From positions 62,001 through 126,000 of the forward strand of contig NZ_ACJM01000005.1 in NCBI RefSeq assembly GCF_000174415.1: DNA of 64,000 bases, read 5' to 3'. How positions within the stretch are numbered: the stretch's first letter is position 1; each line of letters begins with the position of its first letter. Source of the DNA: Dethiobacter alkaliphilus AHT 1 (GTDB lineage: Bacteria > Bacillota > Dethiobacteria > Dethiobacterales > Dethiobacteraceae). Both the position numbers and the translations under genes were made by a program. Positions 1 to 9,096 of this stretch are shown here, in pieces. The notes below the pieces were generated by a model that was given only the letters and a program-made list of their open reading frames with translations, was not told the origin of the DNA and did not search any database.

Positions 1-711
<711 letters not shown>

Positions 712-845
712 ACGTTTGTTGTCTTTTCCAAATCGGTGTGTTAAAATATCTTTATGACTTGACCCCTTGTGGGTCAGGAATAATTATTTCCTTAATATTT
801 TGACAATTTGTTTTGTAAAGCTCCATTAAAAGGAGGTGTCGTCGC

Positions 846-1076
846 ATGGAAGTAGTATTGAATCTGGTTTATTTAGTAGCCGCCATCGGTATGATTGCAT
901 CTGTACTTATGCAATCCGGCAAGTCTGCAGGAATGTCAGGTGCTTTTGGTGGTGGAGGAGCACAGTCCGCATTTGGCAAGAAAAAGGGCGTTGATGATTT
1001 TCTGTCCAAACTAACCATTGTTTTTGCGGTCCTGTTTATGGTACTGGCCATCGTGCTGACATCATTGAGTGCTTAG
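846..1076 (+). CDS. secG: Preprotein translocase subunit SecG
   Basis: Small auxiliary subunit of the SecYEG protein-export channel in the cytoplasmic membrane. The 76-residue protein has the SecG plan: a first membrane helix (about residues 3-21), a Gly/Ser/Ala-rich loop (SGAFGGGGAQSAFGKKKG) and a second helix (about 53-74). A strong AAAGGAGGTG ribosome site sits just ahead of the ATG. A TTGACA at 800-805 has no convincing -10 partner, so no promoter is claimed. Length is normal for the family. Confidence 0.95.
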   Translation: MEVVLNLVYLVAAIGMIASVLMQSGKSAGMSGAFGGGGAQSAFGKKKGVDDFLSKLTIVFAVLFMVLAIVLTSLSA

Positions 1077-1133
1077 CCCGGCTGCCGGGATAAGAGACAC
1101 ATATATTTTTAAACAGAAGGAGGAGTAAAAAGA

Positions 1134-3155
1134 ATGGACAATCTGTTGTACTTAGCCCCTGTCGCTGGGATAGTGGGCCTGCTGTTCGCCTTTTACCTGA
1201 CATCCAGAGTAAACAGTGCGGACCCCGGTAATGACCGGATGAAGGAAATCTCCGAAGCTATCCATGAAGGTGCCATGGCTTTCCTAAGCCGCGAATACCG
1301 CGCACTCTTCATCTTCGTCATTATCCTTTTCTTCGTTATCACATTTGCTATTGACCTTAGCACAGCCATCGCTTATGTGGTTGGTTCCGTAGCTTCAGGT
1401 CTGGCCGGCTTTATCGGCATGAGTATTGCCACCAGAGCCAACGTGCGCACAACTAATGCGGCGCAGACAGGTACCAACGAAGCACTGACCGTGGCTTTCT
1501 CCGGTGGTGCGGTTATGGGTCTTTCCGTAGTAGGCTTGGGTCTGCTGGGGTTAGGCGTTCTGTACATCATCTTTGGAGACGCTCAGGTTCTTACCGGTTA
1601 CGCTCTGGGCGCCAGCTCCATTGCGCTGTTCGCCCGTGTTGGCGGCGGTATCTACACCAAAGCTGCCGACGTAGGTGCCGACCTGGTTGGTAAGGTTGAA
1701 GCGGGTATCCCGGAAGATGATCCCCGTAACCCCGCCGTTATCGCCGACAACGTAGGCGACAACGTAGGTGACGTGGCCGGTATGGGTGCCGACCTGTTCG
1801 AATCTTATGTGGGTTCCATCATTGCTGCCATGACCATCGGTATCGTGGCCTTTGGTATTGACGGTGTACTGTTACCCATGTTGGTAGCATCCACCGGTAT
1901 TGTTGCCGCTATCATCGGTACGTTTTTTGTTAAGGCCAAGGAAGGCGCCAACCTTTCCGCAGCTCTGGAGCGCGGCACCTGGGTCGCAGGCGGCCTGGTT
2001 GTTATTGCAGCTTACTTCCTGACAGCCAGCTTGAGAGATTCCTTTGCCGGTCTTGAAGGTGTAATGTTTAACGGCATGGGGCCGTTTGCCGCTGTTATTT
2101 CCGGTCTGATTGCCGGCCTTTTGATCGCCCGTATTACCGAATACTATACTTCCGATCATTACGGACCAGTTAAAGGGATTGCCGAAGCTTCCAATACCGG
2201 CCCGGCCACCAACATCATCTCCGGCCTGGCTGTGGGTATGCGTTCTACCTTGCTGCCCATTCTGGTTATCGCCATAGCAATTCTCATTGCTTACACCACT
2301 TCCGGTCTGTACGGCATTGCCATCTCCGCTGTAGGTATGTTGGCCACCGCCGGTATGACCATTGCCGTTGACGCTTACGGTCCCATCGCCGATAACGCCG
2401 GTGGTATCGCGGAAATGGCTGAGTTGGACAAGTCCGTCCGTAAAATTACCGACGAACTGGATGCCATGGGTAACACCACTGCCGCCATCGGTAAAGGTTT
2501 TGCTATCGGCTCCGCCGCACTTACCGCGCTGGCCCTGTTCTCTGCCTACACTCAGGAAGCAGGTATTCCCAGCATCGACATCACCGACGCAACTGTTATC
2601 GCCGGTCTCTTGATCGGTGCTATGCTGCCCTTCTTCTTTGCCGCTTTGACCATGGAAGCGGTGGGTCGTGCAGCATTCGATATGATTGAAGAAGTACGCA
2701 GGCAGTTTAAAGAAATCCCCGGCCTGATGGAAGGTAAAGCCAAGCCTGACCATGCCCGCTGTGTAGACATTTCCACAGCAGCAGCACTGCGTCAGATGGT
2801 TCTCCCTGGTCTCCTGGCCGTAGTTGTCCCGCTGTTAACCGGCTTTATCCTCGGACCCGAAGCATTAGGCGGCCTGTTGGCCGGCGCTTTGGCAGCCGGT
2901 GTATTGATGGCTATTTTCATGGCCAACGCCGGCGGTGCATGGGATAACGCCAAAAAGTACATCGAAACCGGTGCACACGGCGGTAAAGGCTCCGAGCCTC
3001 ATAAGGCTGCTGTTGTAGGTGACACCGTAGGTGACCCCTTCAAAGACACCTCCGGTCCTTCCCTCAACATCCTCATCAAGCTGATGAGCATCGTGGCTCT
3101 GGTTTTCGCCCCGGTATTCACACAGATCGTACCCCTTATCGAACGTCTCTTCTAA
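1134..3155 (+). CDS. hppA: Membrane-bound K+-dependent ion-pumping pyrophosphatase
   Basis: Integral-membrane pyrophosphatase (673 aa, many hydrophobic helices) that couples pyrophosphate hydrolysis to H+ or Na+ export. The substrate-binding loop [19 protein letters not shown] lies near residues 195-215 and the C-terminal [21 protein letters not shown] near 618-638. The [10 protein letters not shown] stretch near residue 445 has Ala where K+-independent enzymes carry Lys, so this should be the K+-dependent class. Which ion is pumped cannot be told from the sequence. AAGGAGGAG precedes the ATG. The gene is followed by a strong terminator. Confidence 0.95.
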   Translation: MDNLLYLAPVAGIVGLLFAFYLTSRVNSADPGNDRMKEISEAIHEGAMAFLSREYRALFIFVIILFFVITFAIDLSTAIAYVVGSVASGLAGFIGMSIATRANVRTTNAAQTGTNEALTVAFSGGAVMGLSVVGLGLLGLGVLYIIFGDAQVLTGYALGASSIALFARVGGGIYTKAADVGADLVGKVEAGIPEDDPRNPAVIADNVGDNVGDVAGMGADLFESYVGSIIAAMTIGIVAFGIDGVLLPMLVASTGIVAAIIGTFFVKAKEGANLSAALERGTWVAGGLVVIAAYFLTASLRDSFAGLEGVMFNGMGPFAAVISGLIAGLLIARITEYYTSDHYGPVKGIAEASNTGPATNIISGLAVGMRSTLLPILVIAIAILIAYTTSGLYGIAISAVGMLATAGMTIAVDAYGPIADNAGGIAEMAELDKSVRKITDELDAMGNTTAAIGKGFAIGSAALTALALFSAYTQEAGIPSIDITDATVIAGLLIGAMLPFFFAALTMEAVGRAAFDMIEEVRRQFKEIPGLMEGKAKPDHARCVDISTAAALRQMVLPGLLAVVVPLLTGFILGPEALGGLLAGALAAGVLMAIFMANAGGAWDNAKKYIETGAHGGKGSEPHKAAVVGDTVGDPFKDTSGPSLNILIKLMSIVALVFAPVFTQIVPLIERLF

Positions 3156-3177
3156 AACAAAACAATAACGCAACGTC

Positions 3178-3210
3178 AAAGAGCGGCCTTCACGGCCGCT
3201 CTTTTTTTCC
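3178..3210 (+). terminator. Intrinsic terminator of hppA
   Basis: Perfect stem GAGCGGCC/GGCCGCTC around a five-base loop, followed by seven T. It ends the hppA transcript. Confidence 0.9.
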
Positions 3211-3305
3211 TGCAAATCAGGGACGGACCTTTTTTCGCACAAAGTGTGCAAATTTGTGCAGACAACCTCATTTTCCTACACAAATCTTAAAAATCTCTAA
3301 CGATT

Positions 3306-3320
3306 TGACAATCATTATCA
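3306..3320. promoter_or_regulatory. Candidate Fur box
   Basis: TGACAATCATTATCA differs from the 7-1-7 Fur consensus TGATAATnATTATCA at one specified base. It lies about 105 bp upstream of the HD-domain gene. No Fur gene is in the window; the only Fur-family regulator here looks like PerR. Assignment is by consensus matching only. Confidence 0.35.
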
Positions 3321-3426
3321 TCTGGCAGGTAAATTGCACCATTGCCAAGAATAAGTAAAATAATGATGCTAAACTCATGCAAATGACTAAATTTGACCAT
3401 ACTACTTTAGCAGAGGTGATTTTACA

Positions 3427-3978
3427 GTGGAGAGAACAGAAGCACTTACCCTGGTTAAAAAACATGTAAAAAACAAAAACTTAATTAAGCACATGATTGC
3501 AACGGAAGCGGTAATGGGTGCACTGGCACGACATTTCGGTAAAGATGAAACAACCTGGCGTTTAGCAGGGCTGATTCACGATCTGGACTATGATAAAACC
3601 TGCGACAGCCCTGAGCAGCATGGTCTGCTCACAGTACAGATGTTGCAGGAAATGGATTTTCCCCAGGAGATAATCCAGGCTGTTCGTGCCCATAATGAGG
3701 CATTAGGTTTTCCCCGGGAAAGCGAAATGGACAAGGCTTTGTACGCCGCCGATCCGGTCACCGGCCTGATTGTGGCCGCAGCCCTCATCCACCCGGATAA
3801 AAAATTGGCGTCCATTGATGCACAGTTTGTTTTAAACCGCTTTGGTGAGAAGCAGTTTGCCCGGGGCGCAAACCGTGAGCAAATTCAGGCCTGCAGTGAA
3901 CTGGGAATGGACCTGGAGCAGTTTATCACGCTATCCCTGGAAGCTATGCAGCAAAATGCTAAGGAATTAGGACTTTAA
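3427..3978 (+). CDS. HD-domain phosphohydrolase-like protein
   Basis: 183-residue soluble protein with an HD metal-phosphohydrolase core. The paired His-Asp of LIHDLDYDK lies near residues 47-56, preceded by an upstream His-containing helix and followed by EQHGL and RAHNEA histidines. Substrate is unknown; relatives hydrolyse nucleotides or cyclic dinucleotides, but this short stand-alone form carries no informative partner domain. The GTG start is chosen because AGAGGTGA lies just upstream. It lies 17 bp ahead of rnr and is probably co-transcribed with it. A Fur-like box is upstream. Confidence 0.8.
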   Translation: MERTEALTLVKKHVKNKNLIKHMIATEAVMGALARHFGKDETTWRLAGLIHDLDYDKTCDSPEQHGLLTVQMLQEMDFPQEIIQAVRAHNEALGFPRESEMDKALYAADPVTGLIVAAALIHPDKKLASIDAQFVLNRFGEKQFARGANREQIQACSELGMDLEQFITLSLEAMQQNAKELGL

Positions 3979-3995
3979 AAGAAAAGAGGCCCGCT

Positions 3996-6125
3996 ATGAG
4001 TTTTGAAGAAAAAGTATTAAACTATATGCGCGAAGGAGCATATAAACCGTTAAAAATCGAAGAGTTGACACAACAGTTAGGTGTGGAGGACAAGCGGGAC
4101 ATTAAGCGTTTCCATAAGCTCCTGGAAGAGATGGAGCAGGAAGGAAAGATTATCAAAACCCGCTATGCCCGCTATGGTGTTCCGGAAAAAATGAATCTGA
4201 TGGTAGGCACCCTGCAGGGGAATCAGGCCGGTTTTGGCTTCATTATTCCCAACAACCGGGATTTTTCCGATGTCTTTGTCCCTGCCAACCAGATGAACGG
4301 TGCCATGCATGGTGACCATGTGGTAGCCCGTTTAATTAAAGGCGGCAGCGGCAGAAACACAGAGGGAGAAATTATCCGTATTCTCAAGCGGCGTTCCAAT
4401 CTGATAGTAGGCCGCTATGAATCCGGCCGGCAGTATGGATTTGTTATTCCTGACGATCAGCGGATTTCCCAGGATATCTTTATCCCCAAAAGTGAAGCTA
4501 AACAGTTAAAAAACGGCATGAAGGTGCAGGTGGAGATAACTCGCTGGCCGGAAAAACGCCGTAATCCCGAAGGAATTGTGGTAGATGTCCTTGGCTACCC
4601 CGGCGATAAAGGGGTGGACACACTATCCATTATTAAAAAATACGAACTGCCTGAAGACTTTCCTTCCCAGGTAATGAAAGAAATTAAAGCCTTTAGACGT
4701 GATTTAGCCCCCGAAGACCTGGAAGGTCGTATGGATTTGCGCGATTTGCCCATGGTGACCATTGACGGCGCCGACGCCAAAGACCTGGACGATGCCGTTT
4801 CTCTCCACCAAAAAGACAACGGCAACTGGGAACTGGGTGTGCACATCGCCGATGTGGGCCATTATGTCAAAGAAGGAACCGCGCTGGATAAGGAAGCTTT
4901 CCACCGCGGCACCAGCATCTATCTGGTGGACCGGGTAATTCCCATGCTCCCGCCGGAACTGTCCAATGACCTCTGCAGCCTAAACCCCCAGGTAGACCGT
5001 CTGGCCATGAGTGTCTTCATGGAGTTAAACCATCAGGGAAAAGTGGTCTCCCATGATTTTGGTCCCAGCGTCATCCGTACCCAGGAGCGCATGACCTATG
5101 ATGACGTACGCGATATCCTGGTAGATAAAGACGAAAACTTACGCAAGCGCTACCAGCCGCTGGTGCCTATGTTTGAAAAGATGGAAGAAATGGCCATGAT
5201 CCTGCGTAAAAACCGTTTTGACCGCGGCGCTTTGGATTTTGCCGTGCCGGAGGTAAAGGTCAAACTGGATGAACAGGGTAAACCAATAGACATTGTACCG
5301 CGACCCCGCTCAATTGCGGAAATGATCATCGAAGAATTTATGCTGATCTGCAATGAAACGGTGGCAGAACACTTCTCCCGCATGGAAGTGCCTTTTGTCT
5401 ATCGCGTCCATGAACAGCCCAGCGAAGCCAAGATGCAAAACTTCCGTGAATTTGTCCATAACCTGGGCCTGTCGCTAAAAGGTTCCCCGGATAAAATCCA
5501 TTCCCGTGCTCTGCAAGCGCTGCTGGACGAGGTGGAAGGTAAACCGGAAGAACGGGTAGTTAACACACTACTGCTCCGTACCATGCAGCAGGCCCGCTAC
5601 TCCGCACATCGCTCACCCCACTACGGTCTGGCTGCCGAATACTACTCTCACTTTACCTCACCCATCCGCCGCTATCCGGATCTGATGATTCACCGCCTGA
5701 TGCGAGAGTACCTACAGGGCATGCCGCCCCAAAAGCGTCTGGGCAAAATCACCAAAAACAACGAAGCCGGCGCAGACCGGGCTTCCATGAGGGAACGGCT
5801 GGCCATGGAAGCGGAGCGGGAAAGCGTTGATATGAAGAAAGTAGAATTCATGGAAGGTAAAGAAGGTCAGGAATTCGACGCCGTTATTTCCGGAGTCACC
5901 TCCTTTGGACTCTTTGCCGAGCTGGAAAACCTGGTGGAAGGTCTCGTCCATGTCTCCAGTATGGACGACGATTACTACCATTTCCACGAAGACAAGCTGG
6001 CCCTGGTAGGCGAGCGCACCGGTAAAACCTACCGCATCGGCAAACCGGTCCGTGTTATCCTCAAACGCGCCAGCAAAGAAGACCGGCAAATTGACTTCGT
6101 CCTCACCGAAATAGAAAACGACTAA
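3996..6125 (+). CDS. rnr: Ribonuclease R
   Basis: 709-residue processive 3'-5' exoribonuclease. Domain order: N-terminal winged helix (about 1-65), cold-shock-type OB folds (about 70-225), the RNB catalytic domain (TIDGADAKDLDDAVS near 252-266 carries the metal-binding Asp cluster; HYGLAAEYYSHFTSPIRRYPD near 543-563) and a C-terminal S1 domain (about 625-705). RNase R degrades structured RNA and works with SmpB-tmRNA in removing non-stop mRNAs, which fits its place just before smpB and ssrA. The ATG follows AAAAGAGG. Confidence 0.96.
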   Translation: MSFEEKVLNYMREGAYKPLKIEELTQQLGVEDKRDIKRFHKLLEEMEQEGKIIKTRYARYGVPEKMNLMVGTLQGNQAGFGFIIPNNRDFSDVFVPANQMNGAMHGDHVVARLIKGGSGRNTEGEIIRILKRRSNLIVGRYESGRQYGFVIPDDQRISQDIFIPKSEAKQLKNGMKVQVEITRWPEKRRNPEGIVVDVLGYPGDKGVDTLSIIKKYELPEDFPSQVMKEIKAFRRDLAPEDLEGRMDLRDLPMVTIDGADAKDLDDAVSLHQKDNGNWELGVHIADVGHYVKEGTALDKEAFHRGTSIYLVDRVIPMLPPELSNDLCSLNPQVDRLAMSVFMELNHQGKVVSHDFGPSVIRTQERMTYDDVRDILVDKDENLRKRYQPLVPMFEKMEEMAMILRKNRFDRGALDFAVPEVKVKLDEQGKPIDIVPRPRSIAEMIIEEFMLICNETVAEHFSRMEVPFVYRVHEQPSEAKMQNFREFVHNLGLSLKGSPDKIHSRALQALLDEVEGKPEERVVNTLLLRTMQQARYSAHRSPHYGLAAEYYSHFTSPIRRYPDLMIHRLMREYLQGMPPQKRLGKITKNNEAGADRASMRERLAMEAERESVDMKKVEFMEGKEGQEFDAVISGVTSFGLFAELENLVEGLVHVSSMDDDYYHFHEDKLALVGERTGKTYRIGKPVRVILKRASKEDRQIDFVLTEIEND

Positions 6126-6136
6126 ATCAAGTGCGG

Positions 6137-6165
6137 TTGACGAAAAATCCGACAAATGTTATAAT
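6137..6165 (+). promoter_or_regulatory. Promoter of smpB
   Basis: TTGACG at 6137-6142 and TATAAT at 6160-6165 with a 17-bp spacer, a near-consensus sigma-A promoter between rnr and smpB. smpB (and possibly ssrA) can therefore be transcribed independently of rnr. Confidence 0.85.
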
Positions 6166-6196
6166 GTGATAGACGGTGTAAAGAAAGAATGGTCGT

Positions 6197-6232
6197 AGCC
6201 CTATTTGTCTTTGGCAAATAGGGTTATTTATC
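6197..6232 (+). promoter_or_regulatory. Hairpin in the smpB leader
   Basis: CCCTATTTG and CAAATAGGG form a nine-pair stem around a seven-base loop, followed by TTATTTAT, between the smpB promoter and its ribosome site. It could attenuate or stabilise the transcript. No competing antiterminator pairing was found by eye. Confidence 0.5.
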
Positions 6233-6250
6233 GGAAGAGGTTGGTTATGG

Positions 6251-6706
6251 ATGGATAAGGTTTTTGCTAAAAACCGCAAAGCGTTTCATGATTATCACAT
6301 TGACGAGAAATACGAGGCAGGCATGGTCCTGACCGGTACCGAGGTTAAATCCATCCGGGCCGGCAAGGTAAACCTGAAAGACAGCTACGCCCGTATTGAA
6401 AACAATGAGATCTTCATCCATAATTTGCACATCAGCCCCTATGAACAGGGAAACCGCTTTAACCATGAACCTCTTCGCAAGCGAAAGCTTCTTATGCACC
6501 GCCGACAAATCAGCCGCCTTATCGGGCTGACCAAGGAAAAAGGTTACACCTTAATCCCACTCCAAATGTACGCAAGCAAAGGCTTCATTAAAATCGAGAT
6601 TGCCTTGGCCCGAGGGAAAAAGCAGTACGATAAACGTCAGGCCCTGGCAGCCAAAGAAGCCAAGCGTGAAGTTGAGAGAGCCTTCAAGGAAAAACAGCAA
6701 TACTAA
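6251..6706 (+). CDS. smpB: SsrA-binding protein SmpB
   Basis: 151-residue RNA-binding protein that brings tmRNA to stalled ribosomes for trans-translation. The N-terminal [15 protein letters not shown] and the [21 protein letters not shown] core identify the family, and the basic C-terminal tail (about 125-151) is the part that enters the ribosomal decoding site. An ATG four bases upstream is out of frame; the start at 6251 is preceded by GGAAGAGG. ssrA begins four bases after the stop, so the two partners are side by side. Confidence 0.96.
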   Translation: MDKVFAKNRKAFHDYHIDEKYEAGMVLTGTEVKSIRAGKVNLKDSYARIENNEIFIHNLHISPYEQGNRFNHEPLRKRKLLMHRRQISRLIGLTKEKGYTLIPLQMYASKGFIKIEIALARGKKQYDKRQALAAKEAKREVERAFKEKQQY

Positions 6707-6710
6707 ACCT

Positions 6711-7066
6711 GGGGGCGTTTTGGATTCGACGGGGGTTGGATAGGTGAGAGTTGCGAGTCCGGGCCCATGCACCCGGTCAACAACGTGGAACGGCTATAAA
6801 TGCCAACGATAATTACGCTCTCGCTGCTTAATTAAAGCAGCGTGTCCGCTGGATCCGAGCCTGTAGGAACCAGTCCGGGCATCAATTAATCAGGCTACCG
6901 ACCCCACGGTAGGCACTGCCAAAGGGGAAGGGAATAACAACAGTGCTAGTGCAGTAGCATCCTGTCTCAGGGAGGCCGCTGCATGAAATTAAATCTGAGG
7001 CTACACTCGTAGACGCTTTCGCTAGTCTGCCTGCGGACAGGGGTTCGACTCCCCTCGCCTCCACCA
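6711..7066 (+). ncRNA. ssrA: Transfer-messenger RNA (tmRNA)
   Basis: Complete 356-nt tmRNA. The 5' GGGGGCG pairs with the 3' CGCCTCC (one G-U) to form the acceptor stem, ending in an encoded CCA. The T-arm is GGGGTTCGACTCCCC. The tag reading frame at 6802-6831 starts on GCC and encodes ANDNYALAA then TAA, so the appended peptide is AANDNYALAA including the charged alanine. Its 3' end is the apparent attachment point of the accessory island that follows, and pieces of its pseudoknot region recur downstream. Confidence 0.97.
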
Positions 7067-7070
7067 AAAT
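7055..7070 (+). repeat. ssrA 3'-end direct repeat, proximal copy (att-like)
   Basis: TCGCCTCCACCAAAAT, the last bases of tmRNA plus four flanking bases. The same 16-mer occurs at 8446-8461 and 22511-22526 in the same orientation, as expected where elements integrate at the tmRNA 3' end. Confidence 0.75.
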
Positions 7071-7078
7071 GGAGACAA

Positions 7079-7106
7079 AGTCAAGTCTTAGGACTTGGCT
7101 TTTTGT
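7079..7106 (+). terminator. Terminator of ssrA
   Basis: GTCAAGTC/GACTTGGC stem around TTAG followed by TTTTT. The 26-base string beginning AAAGTCAAGTC at 7077 is repeated exactly behind carB (35805-35830) and nearly exactly behind the tmRNA copy at 8471. Confidence 0.85.
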
Positions 7107-7149
7107 ATTTTCCAGGTTCAGGTCCGATCTATAAAGAATGACAAATTAA

Positions 7150-7275
7150 GAAAAAAGAGTAAGGAATGGAGGTTACCCGTAGATGGGTCGATTATTTTAA
7201 AAACATATCCGAACCAGATATGATACTGAACGGTACGTCCGGTGGTGTGAGAGGACCTGGCATCACCGATAGCTT
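7150..7275 (+). mobile_element. Probable group II intron 3'-end remnant
   Basis: The segment around GAACGGTACGTCCGGTGG followed by TGTGAGAGG (about 7209-7256) resembles the domain V region and downstream joint of bacterial group II introns. No reverse transcriptase frame is present, so at most a short remnant survives. The rest of 7107-7440 shows no gene. Confidence 0.4.
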
Positions 7276-7439
7276 TGGATAAGCGCCTGTTTTTCATCAT
7301 TCCCTTAGGGCTTAGCGTTTCCATGCATATCAATTGCTTTCATGAATCAGCCTGGTTGAGAGCTTATGCAGCAGGAAGTCTTTGCGGATATTAGTTGCTT
7401 TTTCATGCTGAATAGCCAGCTTAATTTTGGCTTTGTTCC

Positions 7440-7481
7440 TAAAAAAGAATCCAGGTCGGCCTGTGGCTTCCTAGATTCTTT
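7440..7481 (-). terminator. Terminator downstream of the doc-like gene
   Basis: AAAGAATCC...GGATTCTTT-type hairpin (AAAAAAGAATCCAGG with CCTAGATTCTTTTT). The same hairpin family recurs at 20283-20330 and 48918-48965. Confidence 0.55.
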
Positions 7482-7874
7482 TTAAGTATCTTTTGTATTT
7501 TGTTTTAACCATTCAGTCAGTTCTTCCTTTGTAAGATTGCCGGATGCCAATTTAATAATAATTTCATAGGCTTCTTTTTCTGATGCGCAGATTTCGTAAC
7601 CATTTTTCTGCAGGAAGGTGTCCATGGCAACTAACGCAATTCGCTTATTTCCATCAATAAAAGGATGATTGTTGCACAGGTGAAAACCATACGCTGCAGC
7701 CATTTTGAATAATGAATCATGTAAATAAGAACCACCAAACATGGCCTTGGGTTGTTCAAGCGCGGAATCGAGCAATCCCTCATCGCGAATTCCAGAACTG
7801 CCCCCGTACAGATTAATTAATTGCTCATGAAAAAATATAATTATGTGTTTGGGAATAAAGATAATGGCTTTCAT
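7482..7874 (-). CDS. doc: Death-on-curing (Doc/Fic) family toxin
   Basis: 130-residue Fic-fold toxin. The catalytic loop HPFIDGNKR near residues 69-77 is intact, preceded by the GFHLCNN helix. Doc-type enzymes inactivate translation factor EF-Tu by phosphorylation, whereas classical Fic enzymes AMPylate; the exact chemistry here is inferred only from size and from pairing with a small antitoxin. It overlaps the upstream antitoxin gene by four bases (ATGA), which shows translational coupling. A diverged fragment of a second Doc C-terminus lies at 20329-20425. Confidence 0.88.
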   Translation of the reverse strand: MKAIIFIPKHIIIFFHEQLINLYGGSSGIRDEGLLDSALEQPKAMFGGSYLHDSLFKMAAAYGFHLCNNHPFIDGNKRIALVAMDTFLQKNGYEICASEKEAYEIIIKLASGNLTKEELTEWLKQNTKDT

Positions 7875-8095
7875 TTTGATAATTCCTTTAAAGCATTCTT
7901 ATACTTTTTATTGGTTTTATCAAATGAAGTCGCCCATTCTTCAAAGTCAGGATCGTAAGGGGTTATGGTAAATCCATGGTTATTTTCTACCACATAAAGT
8001 TCTTCACCTTCTTTAAGGTTATACTTTTCAAGTAACTCCTTAGGAAGAGTAAGCCCATAGCTGTTTCCCACTTTTCTTAATTTTAGTTTTTTCAA
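7871..8095 (-). CDS. AbrB/MazE-fold antitoxin partner of the Doc toxin
   Basis: About 74 residues. The N-terminal half (KKLKLRKVGNSYGLTLPKELL, split here by family convention into a swapped-hairpin DNA-binding domain) is an AbrB/SpoVT-type fold. The C-terminal acidic tail EEWATSFDKTNKK probably wraps the toxin. The TTG at 8095 is chosen because GAGGTG lies six bases upstream; a GTG at 8104 would lie inside that ribosome site. It probably represses its own promoter (8114-8143). Confidence 0.8.
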   Translation of the reverse strand: MKKLKLRKVGNSYGLTLPKELLEKYNLKEGEELYVVENNHGFTITPYDPDFEEWATSFDKTNKKYKNALKELSK

Positions 8096-8113
8096 AAATA
8101 TCACCTCATTAAT

Positions 8114-8143
8114 ATTATAACATTTGTATTACATGGTATGCAA
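8114..8143 (-). promoter_or_regulatory. Promoter of the AbrB-Doc operon
   Basis: On the minus strand TTGCAT (8138-8143) and TATAAT (8114-8119) are separated by 18 bp, directly upstream of the antitoxin ribosome site. Confidence 0.75.
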
Positions 8144-8165
8144 TATGTGGACAATTTTATAAGCA

Positions 8166-8457
8166 AGCCCGGTCAACAACGTGGAACGACTATGCCAACG
8201 ATAATTACGCTCTCGCTGCTTAATTAAAGCAGCGTGTCCGCTGGATCCGAGCCTGTAGGAACCAGTCCGGGCATCAACTAATCAGGCTACCGACCCCAAG
8301 GTAGGCACTGCCAAAGGGGAAGGGAATAACAACAGTACTAGTGCAGTAGCATCCTGTCTCAGGGAGGCCGCTGCATGAAACCAAATCTGAGGCTACACTC
8401 GTAGACGCTTTCGCTAGTCTGCCTGCTGACAGGGGTTCGACTCGCTCGCCTCCACCA
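8166..8457 (+). pseudogene. 5'-truncated tmRNA copy
   Basis: About 290 nt matching ssrA from its CCCGGTCAACAACG segment to CCA with few substitutions. It lacks the first ~60 nt, including the 5' acceptor strand. It has lost four bases just before the tag frame and one base in the 3' half of the T-stem, so it cannot fold into the tRNA-like domain. The tag frame (ANDNYALAA, stop) and downstream terminator are kept. It is most simply the displaced 3' part of an older ssrA left by integration. Confidence 0.9.
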
Positions 8458-8461
8458 AAAT
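8446..8461 (+). repeat. ssrA 3'-end direct repeat, second copy
   Basis: Exact TCGCCTCCACCAAAAT at the end of the truncated tmRNA copy. Together with 7055-7070 it brackets the Doc/AbrB module. Confidence 0.75.
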
Positions 8462-8470
8462 GGTGGCAAC

Positions 8471-8498
8471 AGTCAAGTCTTAGGACTTGGCTTTTTTT
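8471..8498 (+). terminator. Copy of the ssrA terminator
   Basis: AGTCAAGTC TTAG GACTTGGC followed by seven T, the same hairpin as behind ssrA. Confidence 0.7.
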
Positions 8499-8670
8499 AT
8501 TATGTGGGTCAGACCTCGCAATTTCGTAAACATTTGGAGTCCGCGGGCTCTCAGAAAGAGATATGTGGAAAAAGGATTCTCGAGGCGTCAGGGCAGGCAT
8601 AACTACCTAAATATAAAAGAGCAACCCGGTTAATATGCCAGGATTGCTCATAGGAGAGTTTATATAGTGA

Positions 8671-9096
8671 CTATTGTTCATTCATGCAATGCTGTACAAT
8701 TGCAGCGATAAACTTATCACAATCGGTTAGGTGATTCTGGATTATTTTATAAATCTCCTCTTCAGCAATTTCATCATATAAATGTACAGCTCTGTTACGG
8801 AATTTAACCATGTTAATAAATGTTGGTAGATGTTCTTTATCGATGATGCCATTCTGTTCCAGCAATTCTAATGTTTCACGATATGTTTTTGGCGTTCCCA
8901 AATGCTTTCTAGAGACTATATGATGGGAGATGTCTAACATGGCTTAGATAGATACTTGCAACATTCGTATAGAAGCGTCCGGCATTAAGGGGTTTTCAAG
9001 AAATTCATCTATATTATTTTCCCTGATTGCTTCGAGCTTACGGACATTATTCTTTATTATCTGGATTTTATCGCGAACTTTATCCCGATTGACCAC
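8671..9096 (-). pseudogene. hepT: HepT (HEPN-domain) toxin interrupted by one stop codon
   Basis: Starting from the GTG at 9096 (GGGAGGTG just upstream), one continuous frame of 142 codons runs to 8671 except for TAA at codon 51 (8944-8946). That codon reads as Glu if a single base is restored. The C-terminal part holds the HEPN RNase motif RNRAVHLY (R-x4-H-x-Y). The gene overlaps the end of mntA. HepT is a toxin neutralised by AMPylation from MntA, so a nonsense mutation in the toxin alone leaves a silenced module. A short product re-initiating at 8940 would keep the motif but lack the N-terminal helices. Confidence 0.85.

Noticed and set aside
800-828. TTGACA upstream of secG as a promoter
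   Set aside because: No -10 at 16-18 bp, and the start of transcription would fall within the ribosome site.
1872-2753. Long minus-strand open frame (293 codons)
   Set aside because: It is antisense to hppA, rich in Gly/Asn/Gln with no known fold, and arises from the codon bias of the pyrophosphatase gene.
8274-8600. Minus-strand open frame of 108 codons
   Set aside because: It lies across the tmRNA copy and its terminator; a similar frame across ssrA itself (6882-7067) shows it is only a shadow of the RNA sequence.
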